DNA of 64,000 nucleotides from Loigolactobacillus binensis (GTDB taxonomy: Bacteria; Bacillota; Bacilli; Lactobacillales; Lactobacillaceae), in NCBI RefSeq assembly GCF_005405165.1, contig NZ_BJDN01000012.1:1-64000 (forward strand), given 5' to 3'. Within the stretch, counting starts at the first letter, position 1. Every line of letters begins with the position of its first letter. The notes under the pieces are model-generated. The model did no database searches. It was not told where the DNA came from and worked only from the letters and a program-made list of their open reading frames with translations. Shown here piece after piece: positions 8,319 to 17,297 of the stretch. A program made the position numbers and the translations under genes.

Positions 8319-10166
8319 TTAAGCTTTTTTAGCAGCAATTTTACGCCGCTTCGAAACACGTTCGCGTTCGCCGGTACTTAAAATCTTTTTACGTAGCCGA
8401 ATACTCTTTGGCGTTACTTCACAATATTCATCCTCATTCAAGAACTCAATTGATTCTTCTAACGACATTTTGCGCGGTACTGCAATAGCTGCGGAATGAT
8501 CCTTACCTGAAGCCCGGGTATTAGTCTGTTTTTTACCTTTAGTAACGTTAACGGAAATATCAGTTTCCCGATTACTTTGGCCAACCACTTCACCCTCGTA
8601 AACATCGACAGCCGCGCCTAAGAATAATTCGCCACGACTTTCGATACCTTCAAGACTATAGGTGGTTGTTTTACCAGCATTAATTGAAACTAAAGCCCCA
8701 TTACGCCGGCCTGGTTCCCAATTCTTGATCACTGGCAAATACTTAGCAAATGTATGGTTCATGATTCCGTAACCAGCAGTTTGTGATAGGAATTCTGAAG
8801 AATAACCGATCAAGCCACGTGAAGGTGCCAAGAAAGTTAGGCGTGTTTGCCCGTTACCTTCACTTTCCATATTCTGCATTTCACCTTTACGTTGCGACAA
8901 AGAATCAATGATCGTCCCCGTATATTGTTCTGGTGTGTCGATCACTACAGATTCAAATGGTTCGCTTAATACACCGTCAACTTTTCGATAGATAACTTGT
9001 GGCCGTGAAAGTTGTAATTCATAGCCTTCACGCCGTAATTGTTCAACCAAGATCGATAAATGCAACTCACCGCGGCCAGAAACCAACCAAGCACTACCAG
9101 AATCAGTGTCGTCGACCCGCAACGAAACATCGGTATGCAATTGCGTCTTCAACCGTTCTTCCAATTTACGGGCAGTAACAAATTCGCCTTCTTGACCGGC
9201 AAATGGTGAGTCATTGGCCACAAAAGTCATCTGCAAAGTTGGTTCGTCGATCCGTAAAATCGGCAAAGCATCTTGATGATCCACAGGTGTAACCGTTTCA
9301 CCGACGAAAATATCTTCCATCCCTGAAACCGCGATCAAATCGCCAGCCTTAGCTTCATTGATCTCAACTCGCTTCAAACCAAAGAAACCAAATAACTTAG
9401 TAACCCGGAAGTTTTTAGCCGAGCCGTCAAGTTTCAAAACAGAAACCTGATCACCGACCTTGATCTTACCCCGGAAAATCCGGCCGATCCCGATCCGCCC
9501 AACGTATTCGTTGTAGTCCAATAGGGCAACTTGGAATTGTAAAGGTTCGTCAGAATTATCAATTGGTGCGGGAATTGTTTTGAGAATCGTATCAAACAAA
9601 GGATTCATCGTATGTTTTTGTGCAGCTGGATCTGATTCCAAGCTGGAAGTCCCGTTGATGGCACTTGCATAAACCACTGGGAATTCCAATTGATCATCGT
9701 CAGCACCTAATTCAATAAATAGATCAAGCACTTCATCAACGACCTCTTCAGGCCGTGCACCAGGACGATCAATTTTGTTAATGACAACGATTGGTGTTAA
9801 ATGCTGTTCTAAGGCTTTTTTCAAAACAAACCGGGTTTGCGGCATTGTACCTTCAAAAGCATCAACGACTAACAAAACACCATCAACCATTTTCATGATT
9901 CGTTCAACTTCGCCACCAAAATCCGCATGGCCTGGTGTATCCAAAATATTGATCTTTTTACCCGCATAATCAACTGCGGTGTTTTTTGATAAGATCGTGA
10001 TCCCACGTTCTTTTTCAATCGGGTTAGTATCCATGGCCCGATCCTCTAAATGGATATGTTCATCTAAAGTATCCGATTGTTTTAACATTTCATTAACTAG
10101 GGTTGTCTTACCATGATCGACGTGCGCAATAATTGCAATATTGCGAATATCTTCTCTACGATTCAC
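8319..10166 (-). CDS. typA: Ribosome-binding GTPase TypA/BipA
   Basis: A translational GTPase related to EF-G and LepA, 615 residues. The P-loop AHVDHGKT is at 14-21, followed by the G2 stretch [13 protein letters not shown] and NKID. The C-terminal BipA-specific domain is complete. Family members bind 70S ribosomes and help 50S assembly and growth at low temperature. It is monocistronic: its own promoter is at about 10540 and a terminator follows. The leader between promoter and start is unusually long (about 360 nt) and structured. Confidence 0.97.
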   Translation of the reverse strand: MNRREDIRNIAIIAHVDHGKTTLVNEMLKQSDTLDEHIHLEDRAMDTNPIEKERGITILSKNTAVDYAGKKINILDTPGHADFGGEVERIMKMVDGVLLVVDAFEGTMPQTRFVLKKALEQHLTPIVVINKIDRPGARPEEVVDEVLDLFIELGADDDQLEFPVVYASAINGTSSLESDPAAQKHTMNPLFDTILKTIPAPIDNSDEPLQFQVALLDYNEYVGRIGIGRIFRGKIKVGDQVSVLKLDGSAKNFRVTKLFGFFGLKRVEINEAKAGDLIAVSGMEDIFVGETVTPVDHQDALPILRIDEPTLQMTFVANDSPFAGQEGEFVTARKLEERLKTQLHTDVSLRVDDTDSGSAWLVSGRGELHLSILVEQLRREGYELQLSRPQVIYRKVDGVLSEPFESVVIDTPEQYTGTIIDSLSQRKGEMQNMESEGNGQTRLTFLAPSRGLIGYSSEFLSQTAGYGIMNHTFAKYLPVIKNWEPGRRNGALVSINAGKTTTYSLEGIESRGELFLGAAVDVYEGEVVGQSNRETDISVNVTKGKKQTNTRASGKDHSAAIAVPRKMSLEESIEFLNEDEYCEVTPKSIRLRKKILSTGERERVSKRRKIAAKKA

Positions 10167-10536
10167 TTTACTCTATCCTTTCTACTACTACACAAAATGG
10201 TTATTTATTAGCTCAGAACTGCTAATAAATCTTGATGTTGCGGGCGATGGCCATTCAACTCAGGCAAAAACCGCCAAGTTGAAACATGGCTCTACTTCAC
10301 AAAAAATCGTTATTTATTGACTAGGTCAATAAACTGCATTGTTTTGGCGCCGTACTTTTTGCCTTAACAAAATAACAACGGCCAACAAGCTCTTATTTGG
10401 TTAAAACGCACCAGCAATAGATACTTGCTAATAGTGTTGTTGAAAACAAGTGGCTGCCAGCAGTTTATCATCACATAAACTGCTAACTAGCGGCTCGTGA
10501 TCAAAAATTTCGGACGAAATTCACACTCAACAGCAT
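10167..10536 (-). ncRNA. Long structured 5' leader of typA
   Basis: This gene-free stretch holds at least four strong hairpins on the typA strand. They are 10459-10468/10475-10484 (10 bp, perfect), 10313-10321/10325-10333 (9 bp, perfect), 10250-10290 (GCCA/TGGC plus TTCAACT/AGTTGAA plus GGC/GCC) and 10203-10212/10221-10230 (10 bp, perfect). The second and fourth, with the 15-20 bases after each, look like diverged copies of one unit. I recognise no known riboswitch class. Confidence 0.5.
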
Positions 10537-10545
10537 ATTATACCA
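10537..10545 (-). promoter_or_regulatory. Promoter of typA (extended -10)
   Basis: TATAAT (plus 10537-10542) is preceded by TGG; the -35 is poor. It lies between the terminator of the upstream operon (10598-10623) and typA. No better promoter is visible nearer the gene, which implies a leader of about 360 nt. Confidence 0.55.
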
Positions 10546-10597
10546 GAAAATATCGTTGGTGCGCAGCTTTTTCAGAAAACATCCGTCCTAACGCCAT

Positions 10598-10623
10598 AAA
10601 AAAACTGTGACCTTTGCCACAGT
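10598..10623 (-). terminator. Terminator after the inositol-phosphatase-family gene
   Basis: Hairpin ACTGTG/CACAGT (10604-10609 with 10618-10623) is followed by seven T on the minus strand. Confidence 0.8.
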
Positions 10624-10649
10624 CCTGCGTTATTATTCATAAACTACCT

Positions 10650-11438
10650 TTATGACTGCCGGATTTTTTGAACTTCTGGCAGCGCGCGGCGCGTTATTAC
10701 TAATACAACTTGTGATTCTAGCATATTTAAGGGGTGGCCGTCAATTGTTGTGACTGATAAACCTGCTGTTTCCGCTAAAATTTTTCCGGCCGCAACGTCC
10801 CAAGGGGCTAAATGGGAAATATACCCCACTTGGCGGCCACGGATCACCCGTTGAAATTCTAACCCTGCACTACCAATGATCCGCGCGCCAGAACTAGCAA
10901 AAGCAATATCCCGCACGTGTTCCCGATTCAAGGCAAACATTGGACCATTCACACCTAACAAACCAGCCGCCAAAGGCTGATTAGCCGGCCCCGTGATTTT
11001 TTGTTGATTAACGTGCAAGCCCACACTAGGCCCGCCCCAAAGTAACTCGTCTTGCATAACGTCTAAAATATACCCTAATACATTTTGCCCATCTTCATAT
11101 AAGGCAATCATCATGGCAAAATCATCACGCTGACGGACAAAATTCATTGTGCCATCAATGGGGTCAACGAACCAGACACGGCCCTGCAGGCTTTGAACGC
11201 GGTCACCAAAACCTTCTTCACTGACAATTTGGTCTTCTGGAAAAGCATGGTGAATTTGTTCGACAAGAAAGTGCTCCGTTCCCTTATCAAAATTAGTAAC
11301 TAGGTCGTTGCGTCCCGATTTAGTGCGCACTTGCAATTGTTCATCCAAATTTTGGCGTAACTCATTGACTGCAGTGGCTAACCAATTTTGTACCTGCGTG
11401 TTAATTACTTTGATTTCTGCTAGATCCATCCCTGCCAT
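10650..11438 (-). CDS. Inositol monophosphatase family protein
   Basis: A Mg2+-dependent, Li+-sensitive phosphatase fold, 262 residues. The metal-binding motifs are present: SEE at 73-75, DPIDGT at 92-97 followed by NF, and a C-terminal WDVAAG. The substrate is uncertain; in Firmicutes these proteins may act on inositol phosphates, fructose bisphosphate or PAP. It starts one base after the UPF0223 stop with no good Shine-Dalgarno, which suggests translational coupling. It is the last gene of a three-gene operon. Confidence 0.87.
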   Translation of the reverse strand: MAGMDLAEIKVINTQVQNWLATAVNELRQNLDEQLQVRTKSGRNDLVTNFDKGTEHFLVEQIHHAFPEDQIVSEEGFGDRVQSLQGRVWFVDPIDGTMNFVRQRDDFAMMIALYEDGQNVLGYILDVMQDELLWGGPSVGLHVNQQKITGPANQPLAAGLLGVNGPMFALNREHVRDIAFASSGARIIGSAGLEFQRVIRGRQVGYISHLAPWDVAAGKILAETAGLSVTTIDGHPLNMLESQVVLVITRRALPEVQKIRQS

Positions 11439-11439
11439 C

Positions 11440-11718
11440 TCATTTCATTTTAAATTGCCGTTTAGTTGCTTGCTTAGCCGTCTGCACCGCCCGATAACTT
11501 GAATAACCAGAAACTTGGCTAAATTCGCGATCTAATCGTTTTTCCGCAGCCTTTCCTGGTACGATTTTTTTGAAGGCTTGATAGGCACTTAAAAAATCAG
11601 TCACCTGACAACCTTGTTCATAGGCCTGCTCAACCACACGATAAAAAGCGATCACCGTTACTAATTCAGCCTTGGTCCAATCTGGATCTAATGGATATTG
11701 ATAGTTTTGGTTGTTCAA
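11440..11718 (-). CDS. UPF0223 family protein (YktA-like)
   Basis: A 92-residue protein with the family signature YPLDPDWTKAELVTV near the N-terminus and the conserved GYSSY. Function is unknown. The start is TTG at 11716-11718, eight bases after AGGAGGT, and it overlaps the stop of the upstream gene by four bases. Association with an inositol-phosphatase gene is conserved in lactobacilli and bacilli. Confidence 0.82.
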   Translation of the reverse strand: MNNQNYQYPLDPDWTKAELVTVIAFYRVVEQAYEQGCQVTDFLSAYQAFKKIVPGKAAEKRLDREFSQVSGYSSYRAVQTAKQATKRQFKMK

Positions 11719-12641
11719 ACCCCGATACCTCCTTGTTCGATCTGGGTGATTAGGTCACGAGAAACCGCAATATTGGCAGCTAACTGTGCCTGTTCTTCCT
11801 TAGTCAGCGATAATTCAGTGACTTGCCGCGTTCCTGAACCGCTGAGATAAATAGGCGCACTGTAGGCCACCAATTGCTCATCTGCATAACTGTGTAAGGT
11901 GGTAAACGTGGATAACAAGCCAGCCTCAAATAACAACGCTTGTAAAACTGTCTGCAAACAAATTGCTTGTAAGGCAAATTGTTCAACGCCACTTTCTTGT
12001 TGTACTCGCGCTTCCAAGGTCATCATCTTATCCGCATCAAAGTCAGTGGTATCATTGGCCACCAACGTTAAAACCGGCGCAGCACCAACATAGGTACGAC
12101 TCCACGCAATAATCGGTTGATGCTGTGTCCCAACAACATACGCACGAACATCGTGTTGGCCGACCCGCAACTGTTTTTGCAAAAGTCGTTCCAGCAATAA
12201 ACTAGCCGGAAAAGTACCAAACCCGACGACATCGCTTTGCGGTAAACCAGAAAAGCGCCAAGCAAAATAAGTGAATAGTTCATCATATTTTTGGAGTAAA
12301 CAGATTTTACCGGTAAAGCCATTAGCCATCGCATTGGCAATCAATTTACGAAAATCTGGCAAGACTGCCGTTGCGTAATCGAGAGCACTGACCGCGGCCG
12401 GCAAGCTTTTCAAATCAGTGATCAAAAGGAGATCAGCCTTTTTAAAAATTGCGGTCGTTGCTTGTTGAACCGTAATATTATGCTGTAGATCGGCAGCATT
12501 GACTAACTCTTGTAGCCGGCCTGCGTTTAGTTCATCATTAACTAATAAATGAATATTTAATGGTAGATCAACCAATAAACAAGCCAAGGTAGCAGCATAA
12601 ACCCGTTGTTCGCTACCACAAATTATGATATTCTTTTTCAT
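11715..12641 (-). CDS. Lactate/malate dehydrogenase-like protein, degenerate active site
   Basis: A protein of 308 residues whose length and fold resemble the L-lactate/2-hydroxyacid dehydrogenase family. The GTFPASLLLERLL and AWSRTYVGAAP regions line up with GTxLDxxRFRxLL and VWSxxxxGG of true enzymes. In that alignment the catalytic Asp and Arg of the LDxxR block are replaced (Ala and Leu), and the GEHGD histidine block reads GTQHQP. The N-terminal ICGSEQRVY is a poor dinucleotide-binding motif. It may be a pseudoenzyme or bind another ligand. I set the start at the ATG at 12641; a GTG lies two codons upstream. It heads an operon with UPF0223 and the phosphatase. Confidence 0.65.
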   Translation of the reverse strand: MKKNIIICGSEQRVYAATLACLLVDLPLNIHLLVNDELNAGRLQELVNAADLQHNITVQQATTAIFKKADLLLITDLKSLPAAVSALDYATAVLPDFRKLIANAMANGFTGKICLLQKYDELFTYFAWRFSGLPQSDVVGFGTFPASLLLERLLQKQLRVGQHDVRAYVVGTQHQPIIAWSRTYVGAAPVLTLVANDTTDFDADKMMTLEARVQQESGVEQFALQAICLQTVLQALLFEAGLLSTFTTLHSYADEQLVAYSAPIYLSGSGTRQVTELSLTKEEQAQLAANIAVSRDLITQIEQGGIGV

Positions 12642-12783
12642 CGGCACCAGGATCCTGATTGTTACTGGATCCCTATTTCAACCCCTTCCCAATGAATCAC
12701 AATGATTCAACTCTATTTTAAGCTAGAATGCCTAAAATTCAAAAATTTATTTTTAGCGTGTACCGATTGTCTGGCGACTTAGC

Positions 12784-12813
12784 TTTCAATTTGCTAAATA
12801 ATTATGCTAAACT
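12784..12813 (+). promoter_or_regulatory. Putative promoter of def
   Basis: TTTCAA (12784-12789) and TAAACT (12808-12813) are separated by 18 bases, with TGC before the -10. It lies 38 bases before the TTG start. Confidence 0.4.
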
Positions 12814-12850
12814 ATTCTCATAAATGGTAATCAAGCGGAGGTAATAGAAG

Positions 12851-13408
12851 TTGATCACAATGAAAAATATTATTCGCGAAGGTAAGGACACACTACGCTC
12901 AGAAGCCAAAAAAGCGGTCTTTCCTTTGTCTGCCGAACAGCGGCAGTTAGCTCATGACATGATGGAATTCTTGGAGAATAGCCAAGATCCTAAAATTGCG
13001 GAAAAATATCATTTACGTGCTGGTGTCGGTTTGGCCGCCCCACAAGTCGATGTTTCGTTACAAATGGCCTCAGTATTAGTTCCCAGCGCGGATGGTAGCG
13101 CTCCGTTATTCAAAGACACGATCGTCAATCCGGTTATCATCAGCCATTCGGTTCAAGGCGCAGCTCTTTCCGAAGGCGAAGGCTGCTTATCCGTTGATCG
13201 CGATGTGCCTGGTTACGTGGTACGCCACGATCGGATCACCTTGCGCTACTACGATGTTGAAGGTCAACAACACAAAATTCGTTTAAAGAATTATCCAGCA
13301 ATCGTTTGCCAACATGAAATCGATCATTTACACGGTATTTTATTTTATGATCATATCGACCATGACCATCCATTCACCATGGAAGATGAAGACCTAGTGA
13401 TCGAATAA
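12851..13408 (+). CDS. def: Peptide deformylase
   Basis: An Fe/Zn metalloenzyme that removes the N-terminal formyl group from new proteins. The 185-residue protein has all three motifs: GVGLAAPQ (58-65), EGCLSV (110-115, metal-binding Cys112) and HEIDH (155-159, catalytic Glu and two metal His). Length and the insertion after motif 1 fit the Gram-positive type 2 class. The start is TTG, nine bases after GGAGG; an ATG three codons later is possible. It is monocistronic, and its stop codon lies in the shared terminator at 13407. Confidence 0.95.
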   Translation: MITMKNIIREGKDTLRSEAKKAVFPLSAEQRQLAHDMMEFLENSQDPKIAEKYHLRAGVGLAAPQVDVSLQMASVLVPSADGSAPLFKDTIVNPVIISHSVQGAALSEGEGCLSVDRDVPGYVVRHDRITLRYYDVEGQQHKIRLKNYPAIVCQHEIDHLHGILFYDHIDHDHPFTMEDEDLVIE

Positions 13409-13453
13409 TTAAAAAGTGAGTCGCTGTTAAGTTCAGCGACTCACTTTTTAATT
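13407..13453. terminator. Bidirectional terminator shared by def and the convergent gene
   Basis: A 20-bp perfect stem (13407-13426 with 13434-13453) and 7-nt loop has A-rich and T-rich ends on both strands. It overlaps the stop codons of both convergent genes. Confidence 0.9.
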
Positions 13454-13954
13454 GGTGCCTTTTTCGACACTTAACTTTCGCATATCCGCTACATAATCCA
13501 ACGTTGCCTGATTCCGTAAATACGCAATATCAAAATGTAATTGACCGGTTAATAACCAGATATCCGAAACGGCAAATACGGGAATATTAGCTTTAAACGC
13601 AGTCAATTGTTGTTGCTGTGCGGCCTTAGCCAAGGCCTGTTCCAACTGATGCGTCAATAAGCGCAATTGCACAGTAGATAAATCGCCAGCCGCAATTTGA
13701 TATTCAAAAACCAATACCCCGTGTCCCCAAACATCAGCAGCCACTTGAGATACCAACGGTGCCGTTAATGCCGGCAACAAATGCTGCTGATTCAATTGAT
13801 GAACAGCTGCTGCTGCAGCTGCATCAGTCGCCTTCTGACTCGTTAATTGCAATAACCGCAGAGCACGATTACGCCGTAACCGTTGAGCTAACAATAATAC
13901 TGCCCCAATAACCACCAAACCTAGGATCACTAAAATTATAAGTAGTATATTCAT
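13448..13954 (-). CDS. Hypothetical membrane-anchored protein
   Basis: I do not recognise this family. From the ATG at 13954 (AGGAAGG eight bases upstream) it encodes 168 residues. A strong N-terminal transmembrane segment (MNILLIILVILGLVVIGAVLLL) is followed by a basic stretch, then an Ala/Gln/Leu-rich soluble domain of about 130 residues with few distinctive motifs. The topology suggests a membrane-tethered cytoplasmic or extracellular domain. It is a single gene, convergent with def. Its reading frame has codon use like its neighbours. Confidence 0.7.
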   Translation of the reverse strand: MNILLIILVILGLVVIGAVLLLAQRLRRNRALRLLQLTSQKATDAAAAAAVHQLNQQHLLPALTAPLVSQVAADVWGHGVLVFEYQIAAGDLSTVQLRLLTHQLEQALAKAAQQQQLTAFKANIPVFAVSDIWLLTGQLHFDIAYLRNQATLDYVADMRKLSVEKGTN

Positions 13955-14161
13955 TATTCTTACCTTCCTAAAAAGTTGGCCGCGCATAATTTTTCTTTAA
14001 TTTTACTTTACCATATTTTAATTTGCTACGAGAAGTGACACACTTGCCAAAAAATGTGGCGCTAACCACATTTTAAATGTTTTAATTATACTTAAATTAA
14101 AGGAACTGCGTATACTCACTTTAGCACAGTTTAGTCGTGAGTATACTTATTAACTATTTTA
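13955..14161. other. Intergenic region with two strong inverted repeats
   Basis: 14051-14059 pairs with 14066-14074 (AAAATGTGG/CCACATTTT, 6-nt gap). On the minus strand it is followed by a T-run, so it could stop leftward transcription. 14110-14119 and 14137-14146 (GTATACTCAC/GTGAGTATAC) are a perfect 10-bp inverted repeat 17 bases apart, just upstream of the rpoY promoter. No gene was seen here. Confidence 0.6.
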
Positions 14162-14170
14162 TGCTAAAAT
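14162..14170 (+). promoter_or_regulatory. Putative promoter of rpoY-rnjA
   Basis: TGC followed by TAAAAT (14165-14170) is an extended -10. The right arm of the inverted repeat at 14137-14146 covers the expected -35 position. Confidence 0.5.
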
Positions 14171-14228
14171 TTAGCCATACGTTGTTTTTACAACCACTTG
14201 TTCGGAAGAAAACAATTTAATTGCGCAC

Positions 14229-14261
14229 AAAAAGCCCCACATTCGCTGACGTGGGCTTTTT
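14229..14261 (+). terminator. Terminator-like hairpin in the rpoY-rnjA leader
   Basis: 14229-14240 pairs with 14251-14261 (one bulged C), followed by five T. It lies between the promoter at 14162 and the rpoY start at 14313 with no upstream gene on this strand, so it would act as an attenuator or end a short RNA. Confidence 0.65.
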
Positions 14262-14312
14262 AGTAGCGTCACTAGTTTTTATTTTTATTCTCAAAGGAGC
14301 GATCTATTACTA

Positions 14313-14552
14313 ATGATTTTCAAAGTACTTTATCAGGAAAATAAGGCGCTGGCACCTCGGCGTGAAAGCACTAAAACACTGTACATGGATGCAACCGATG
14401 CAGTTGCTGCTCGGGCTATTATCGAAACGCAAACCCCCTATAACGTTGAATTCATTCAAGAATTAATCGGTAACCATCTCGAATATGAGCAGAAAAGTCC
14501 AGCTTTTAAATTAACGGAGTTTAACCATGAAGAAACTGAACGTCAAGAATAA
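14313..14552 (+). CDS. rpoY: RNA polymerase epsilon subunit
   Basis: A small accessory subunit of Firmicutes RNA polymerase, 79 residues (formerly YkzG, DUF1447). The conserved stretches MIFKVLYQ and YNVEFIQEL are present. The gene overlaps rnjA by 26 bases, the pairing seen across Firmicutes. AAAGGAG lies about 13 bases before the ATG, which is a longer spacing than usual. Confidence 0.92.
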   Translation: MIFKVLYQENKALAPRRESTKTLYMDATDAVAARAIIETQTPYNVEFIQELIGNHLEYEQKSPAFKLTEFNHEETERQE

Positions 14553-16209
14553 CGAAACTGCTATCTTCGCCATGGGGGGCCTAGGCGAGATCGGTAAAAA
14601 TATGTACGGCGTTCAGTTCCAAGACGAAATTATTTTGATTGATTGTGGGATCAAATTCCCTGAAGACGAATTATTAGGCATTGATTACGTGATTCCTGAC
14701 TATGCGTATGCGGCTGCTAATTTGTCAAAAATCAAGGCTTTGGTGATCACGCATGGCCACGAAGATCATATCGGTGGCATTCCCTTTTTGCTACAACAGA
14801 TCAACGTGCCAATTTATGCTGGGCCATTAGCTTTAGCTTTAATTCGCGGAAAATTGGAAGAACGCGGTTTACTGAAGGATGCCGATCTACACGAAATTAA
14901 TGAAGACACCGTTTTGAAATTTCGCAAAACCAGCGTATCATTTTTCCGAACAACCCACTCTATTCCCGATACGCTAGGGGTTGCAGTCAAAACGCCGCAG
15001 GGGACCATCGTTGAAACCGGTGATTACAAATTTGATTTAACGCCAGTTGGCGATCAACCGGCACCTAACCTACAAAAAATGGCTCGCCTCGGTGAAGAAG
15101 GCGTGTTGTGCTTAATGTCTGATAGTACCAACGCCGAGATTCCTAGTTTTACCAAGTCGGAGCGCTTTGTTGAACAGTCTTTAAAACATATTATTGATAA
15201 GATCGAAGGACGGATCATTTTTGCCACTTTTGCTTCCAACATTTCGCGGATCAAAGAAGCCAGCGATGCTGCGTTGAAGGCTGGTCGCAAAATTGCGGTG
15301 TTCGGGCGCAGTATGCAAAATGCGATTGTTAATGGTACAGAACTAGGCTATTTAGATATTCCGGCTGAAAGTTTAGTCGAGGGTAATGAAATCAACCATA
15401 TTCCGGCTAATAAAATCATGATTCTTTGTACTGGATCTCAAGGTGAGCCGATGGCGGCGCTAAGTCGCATTGCCAACGGCACGCACCGACAGATTTCGAT
15501 TCAACCAGGCGACACTGTCGTTTTCTCCAGCAACCCTATTCCAGGTAATACGACTAGCGTTAACCACGTGATCAATGAGCTTGCCGAAGCCGGTGCTGAG
15601 GTCATTCACGGTAAGGTCAATAACGTGCATACTTCTGGTCATGGCGGTCAGGAAGAACAAAAGCTAATGCTCCGCTTGATGAAACCTAAATTCTTTATGC
15701 CGATCCATGGTGAATACCGGATGCTCCAGATCCATACTGAATTAGCGGAACAAACGCATGTCCCTAAAGAGAATACGTTTATCATGGAAAATGGTGATGT
15801 ATTGGCCTTGACTAATGACTCTGCGCGAATTGCTGGTCACTTTACGGCTGGTGATGTTTATGTTGATGGCAGTGGTATTGGTGATATTGGTAATGTTGTT
15901 TTACATGATCGCCAAGTGCTTTCTGAAGAAGGTATTGTGATCGTTGTGGCAACAATCAACTTAAAAACTAAACAAGTACTTGCTGGTCCTGACATTCTTT
16001 CTCGTGGATTTGTTTATATGCGTGAATCTGGTGAACTGATCAGTAAAGGTCAGAAACGGATCTATCGCATCATGCGGAATATTTTTAAGGCCAATGATCA
16101 AGTCACGGAAGCAATGCTGCGTGACGCAATTATTGGTGATCTACAGGAATTCTTATTTGACCAAACCGAACGACACCCGATGATTTTACCGATGTTGGTG
16201 ACCGTTTAA
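14527..16209 (+). CDS. rnjA: Ribonuclease J1
   Basis: A metallo-beta-lactamase/beta-CASP ribonuclease with 5'-3' exo- and endonuclease activity in mRNA decay and rRNA processing. The 560-residue protein has the metal-binding HGHEDH at 76-81, further metal ligands (THS, GDYKFD) and the beta-CASP block. ACGGAG lies before the ATG, inside rpoY. Full length; ends at a strong terminator. Confidence 0.97.
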   Translation: MKKLNVKNNETAIFAMGGLGEIGKNMYGVQFQDEIILIDCGIKFPEDELLGIDYVIPDYAYAAANLSKIKALVITHGHEDHIGGIPFLLQQINVPIYAGPLALALIRGKLEERGLLKDADLHEINEDTVLKFRKTSVSFFRTTHSIPDTLGVAVKTPQGTIVETGDYKFDLTPVGDQPAPNLQKMARLGEEGVLCLMSDSTNAEIPSFTKSERFVEQSLKHIIDKIEGRIIFATFASNISRIKEASDAALKAGRKIAVFGRSMQNAIVNGTELGYLDIPAESLVEGNEINHIPANKIMILCTGSQGEPMAALSRIANGTHRQISIQPGDTVVFSSNPIPGNTTSVNHVINELAEAGAEVIHGKVNNVHTSGHGGQEEQKLMLRLMKPKFFMPIHGEYRMLQIHTELAEQTHVPKENTFIMENGDVLALTNDSARIAGHFTAGDVYVDGSGIGDIGNVVLHDRQVLSEEGIVIVVATINLKTKQVLAGPDILSRGFVYMRESGELISKGQKRIYRIMRNIFKANDQVTEAMLRDAIIGDLQEFLFDQTERHPMILPMLVTV

Positions 16210-16231
16210 AGTTTGTCATTGCTCGATTCTG

Positions 16232-16280
16232 ATAATGGCTCAAAAGACAAAGCTTGTCTTTTGAGCCATTATATTTTTAT
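16232..16280 (+). terminator. Terminator after rnjA
   Basis: A perfect 19-bp stem (16232-16250 with 16254-16272) with a 3-nt loop is followed by a T-rich tail. Confidence 0.9.
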
Positions 16281-16300
16281 TCTAGAAGGAAGTGCCTGCT

Positions 16301-17266
16301 GTGTCTTTGCATCGTCCCTTTTACATCATTGTTAACAATTACGCTGGTGGTGGTCGTACACGTGCAACCTGGAGTCAGATCGCGGTGACCCTTAACCAAC
16401 AAAACATTGATTATACGCTGCATTTTACTCAAGCCCGCGGCCACGCTACGCAATTAGCACACGCATTGGCTTTAGAATTTAAGGCAGTTCCTGCTCAAGA
16501 AGCGCCGATTTTGCTAGTACTTGGTGGCGACGGTACCTTGCACGAAGCTTTAAACGGCTTACAACAAGTTAGCGCCAATCCAATTGCTTTGGCCTATATC
16601 CCCTGTGGCTCCGGTAATGATTTTGCTCGTGGTGTCGGTATCGCCACTAATTCACAAACTGCTTTAACCCAAATTCTAAACGCACAGCAGCCACTATTTT
16701 TAGATGTTGGCCGCTGTGAAGATCGTCAACACCAGACGGTCAGTTATTTTAGTAATAACATCGGCATCGGTTTTGATGCTAATGTTGTCCACATCACTAA
16801 CCGTTCGATCACAAAAAAATATTTAAATAAATATCATGCTGGCTCCTTGGCCTACCTAACATCGTTGGTCAAAGCATTTGTCACGCAAAAGGCTTTCCCA
16901 GTCACTGTCACCACAAACGGGCAAAGCTACCAATTTAAGCGCGGTTTTGTTGTGACCACAACTAACCATCCCTATTTTGGCGGTGGCGTTCCCCTTTTGG
17001 CCAGTGCGTCGGTTTACGATCATCATCTTGATCTCGTGATCATGGAACGGGTCAATGTTTTTTATTTCATTTTATTATTCGCGCTAATGTTTCGCCAATG
17101 GCATACCAAAATGCCACCGGTCCACCATTTTCACACCCGCAAGTTGCACATTCAAACGACCACTGCTGAATACGGTCAGGCTGATGGCGAGGACCTGGGA
17201 AAACGACAGTTTGATTTAGAATTTAGTGTGACGCGCCAAGCCTTTTGGTTCGTAGCAAATAAATAG
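16301..17266 (+). CDS. Diacylglycerol kinase family lipid kinase
   Basis: A cytosolic lipid kinase of the DagK/YegS/BmrU type, 321 residues from the GTG at 16301 (AGAAGGA ten bases upstream; another GTG at 16292 is too close to the Shine-Dalgarno). The nucleotide-binding motif GGDGTLHE is at about 75-82, followed by the conserved PCGSGNDFARG. Members phosphorylate diacylglycerol to phosphatidic acid for lipid recycling; the exact lipid is not determined by sequence. It sits between two terminators, so it is monocistronic. Confidence 0.85.
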   Translation: MSLHRPFYIIVNNYAGGGRTRATWSQIAVTLNQQNIDYTLHFTQARGHATQLAHALALEFKAVPAQEAPILLVLGGDGTLHEALNGLQQVSANPIALAYIPCGSGNDFARGVGIATNSQTALTQILNAQQPLFLDVGRCEDRQHQTVSYFSNNIGIGFDANVVHITNRSITKKYLNKYHAGSLAYLTSLVKAFVTQKAFPVTVTTNGQSYQFKRGFVVTTTNHPYFGGGVPLLASASVYDHHLDLVIMERVNVFYFILLFALMFRQWHTKMPPVHHFHTRKLHIQTTTAEYGQADGEDLGKRQFDLEFSVTRQAFWFVANK

Positions 17267-17297
17267 CAGACCTCGATTTTGAGGTCTGCTATTTATT
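17258..17297. terminator. Bidirectional terminator shared by the lipid kinase and recD2
   Basis: A 17-bp perfect stem (17258-17274 with 17281-17297) has a 6-nt loop. Both stop codons (17264-17266 plus, 17289-17291 minus) lie inside the stem. Confidence 0.9.
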
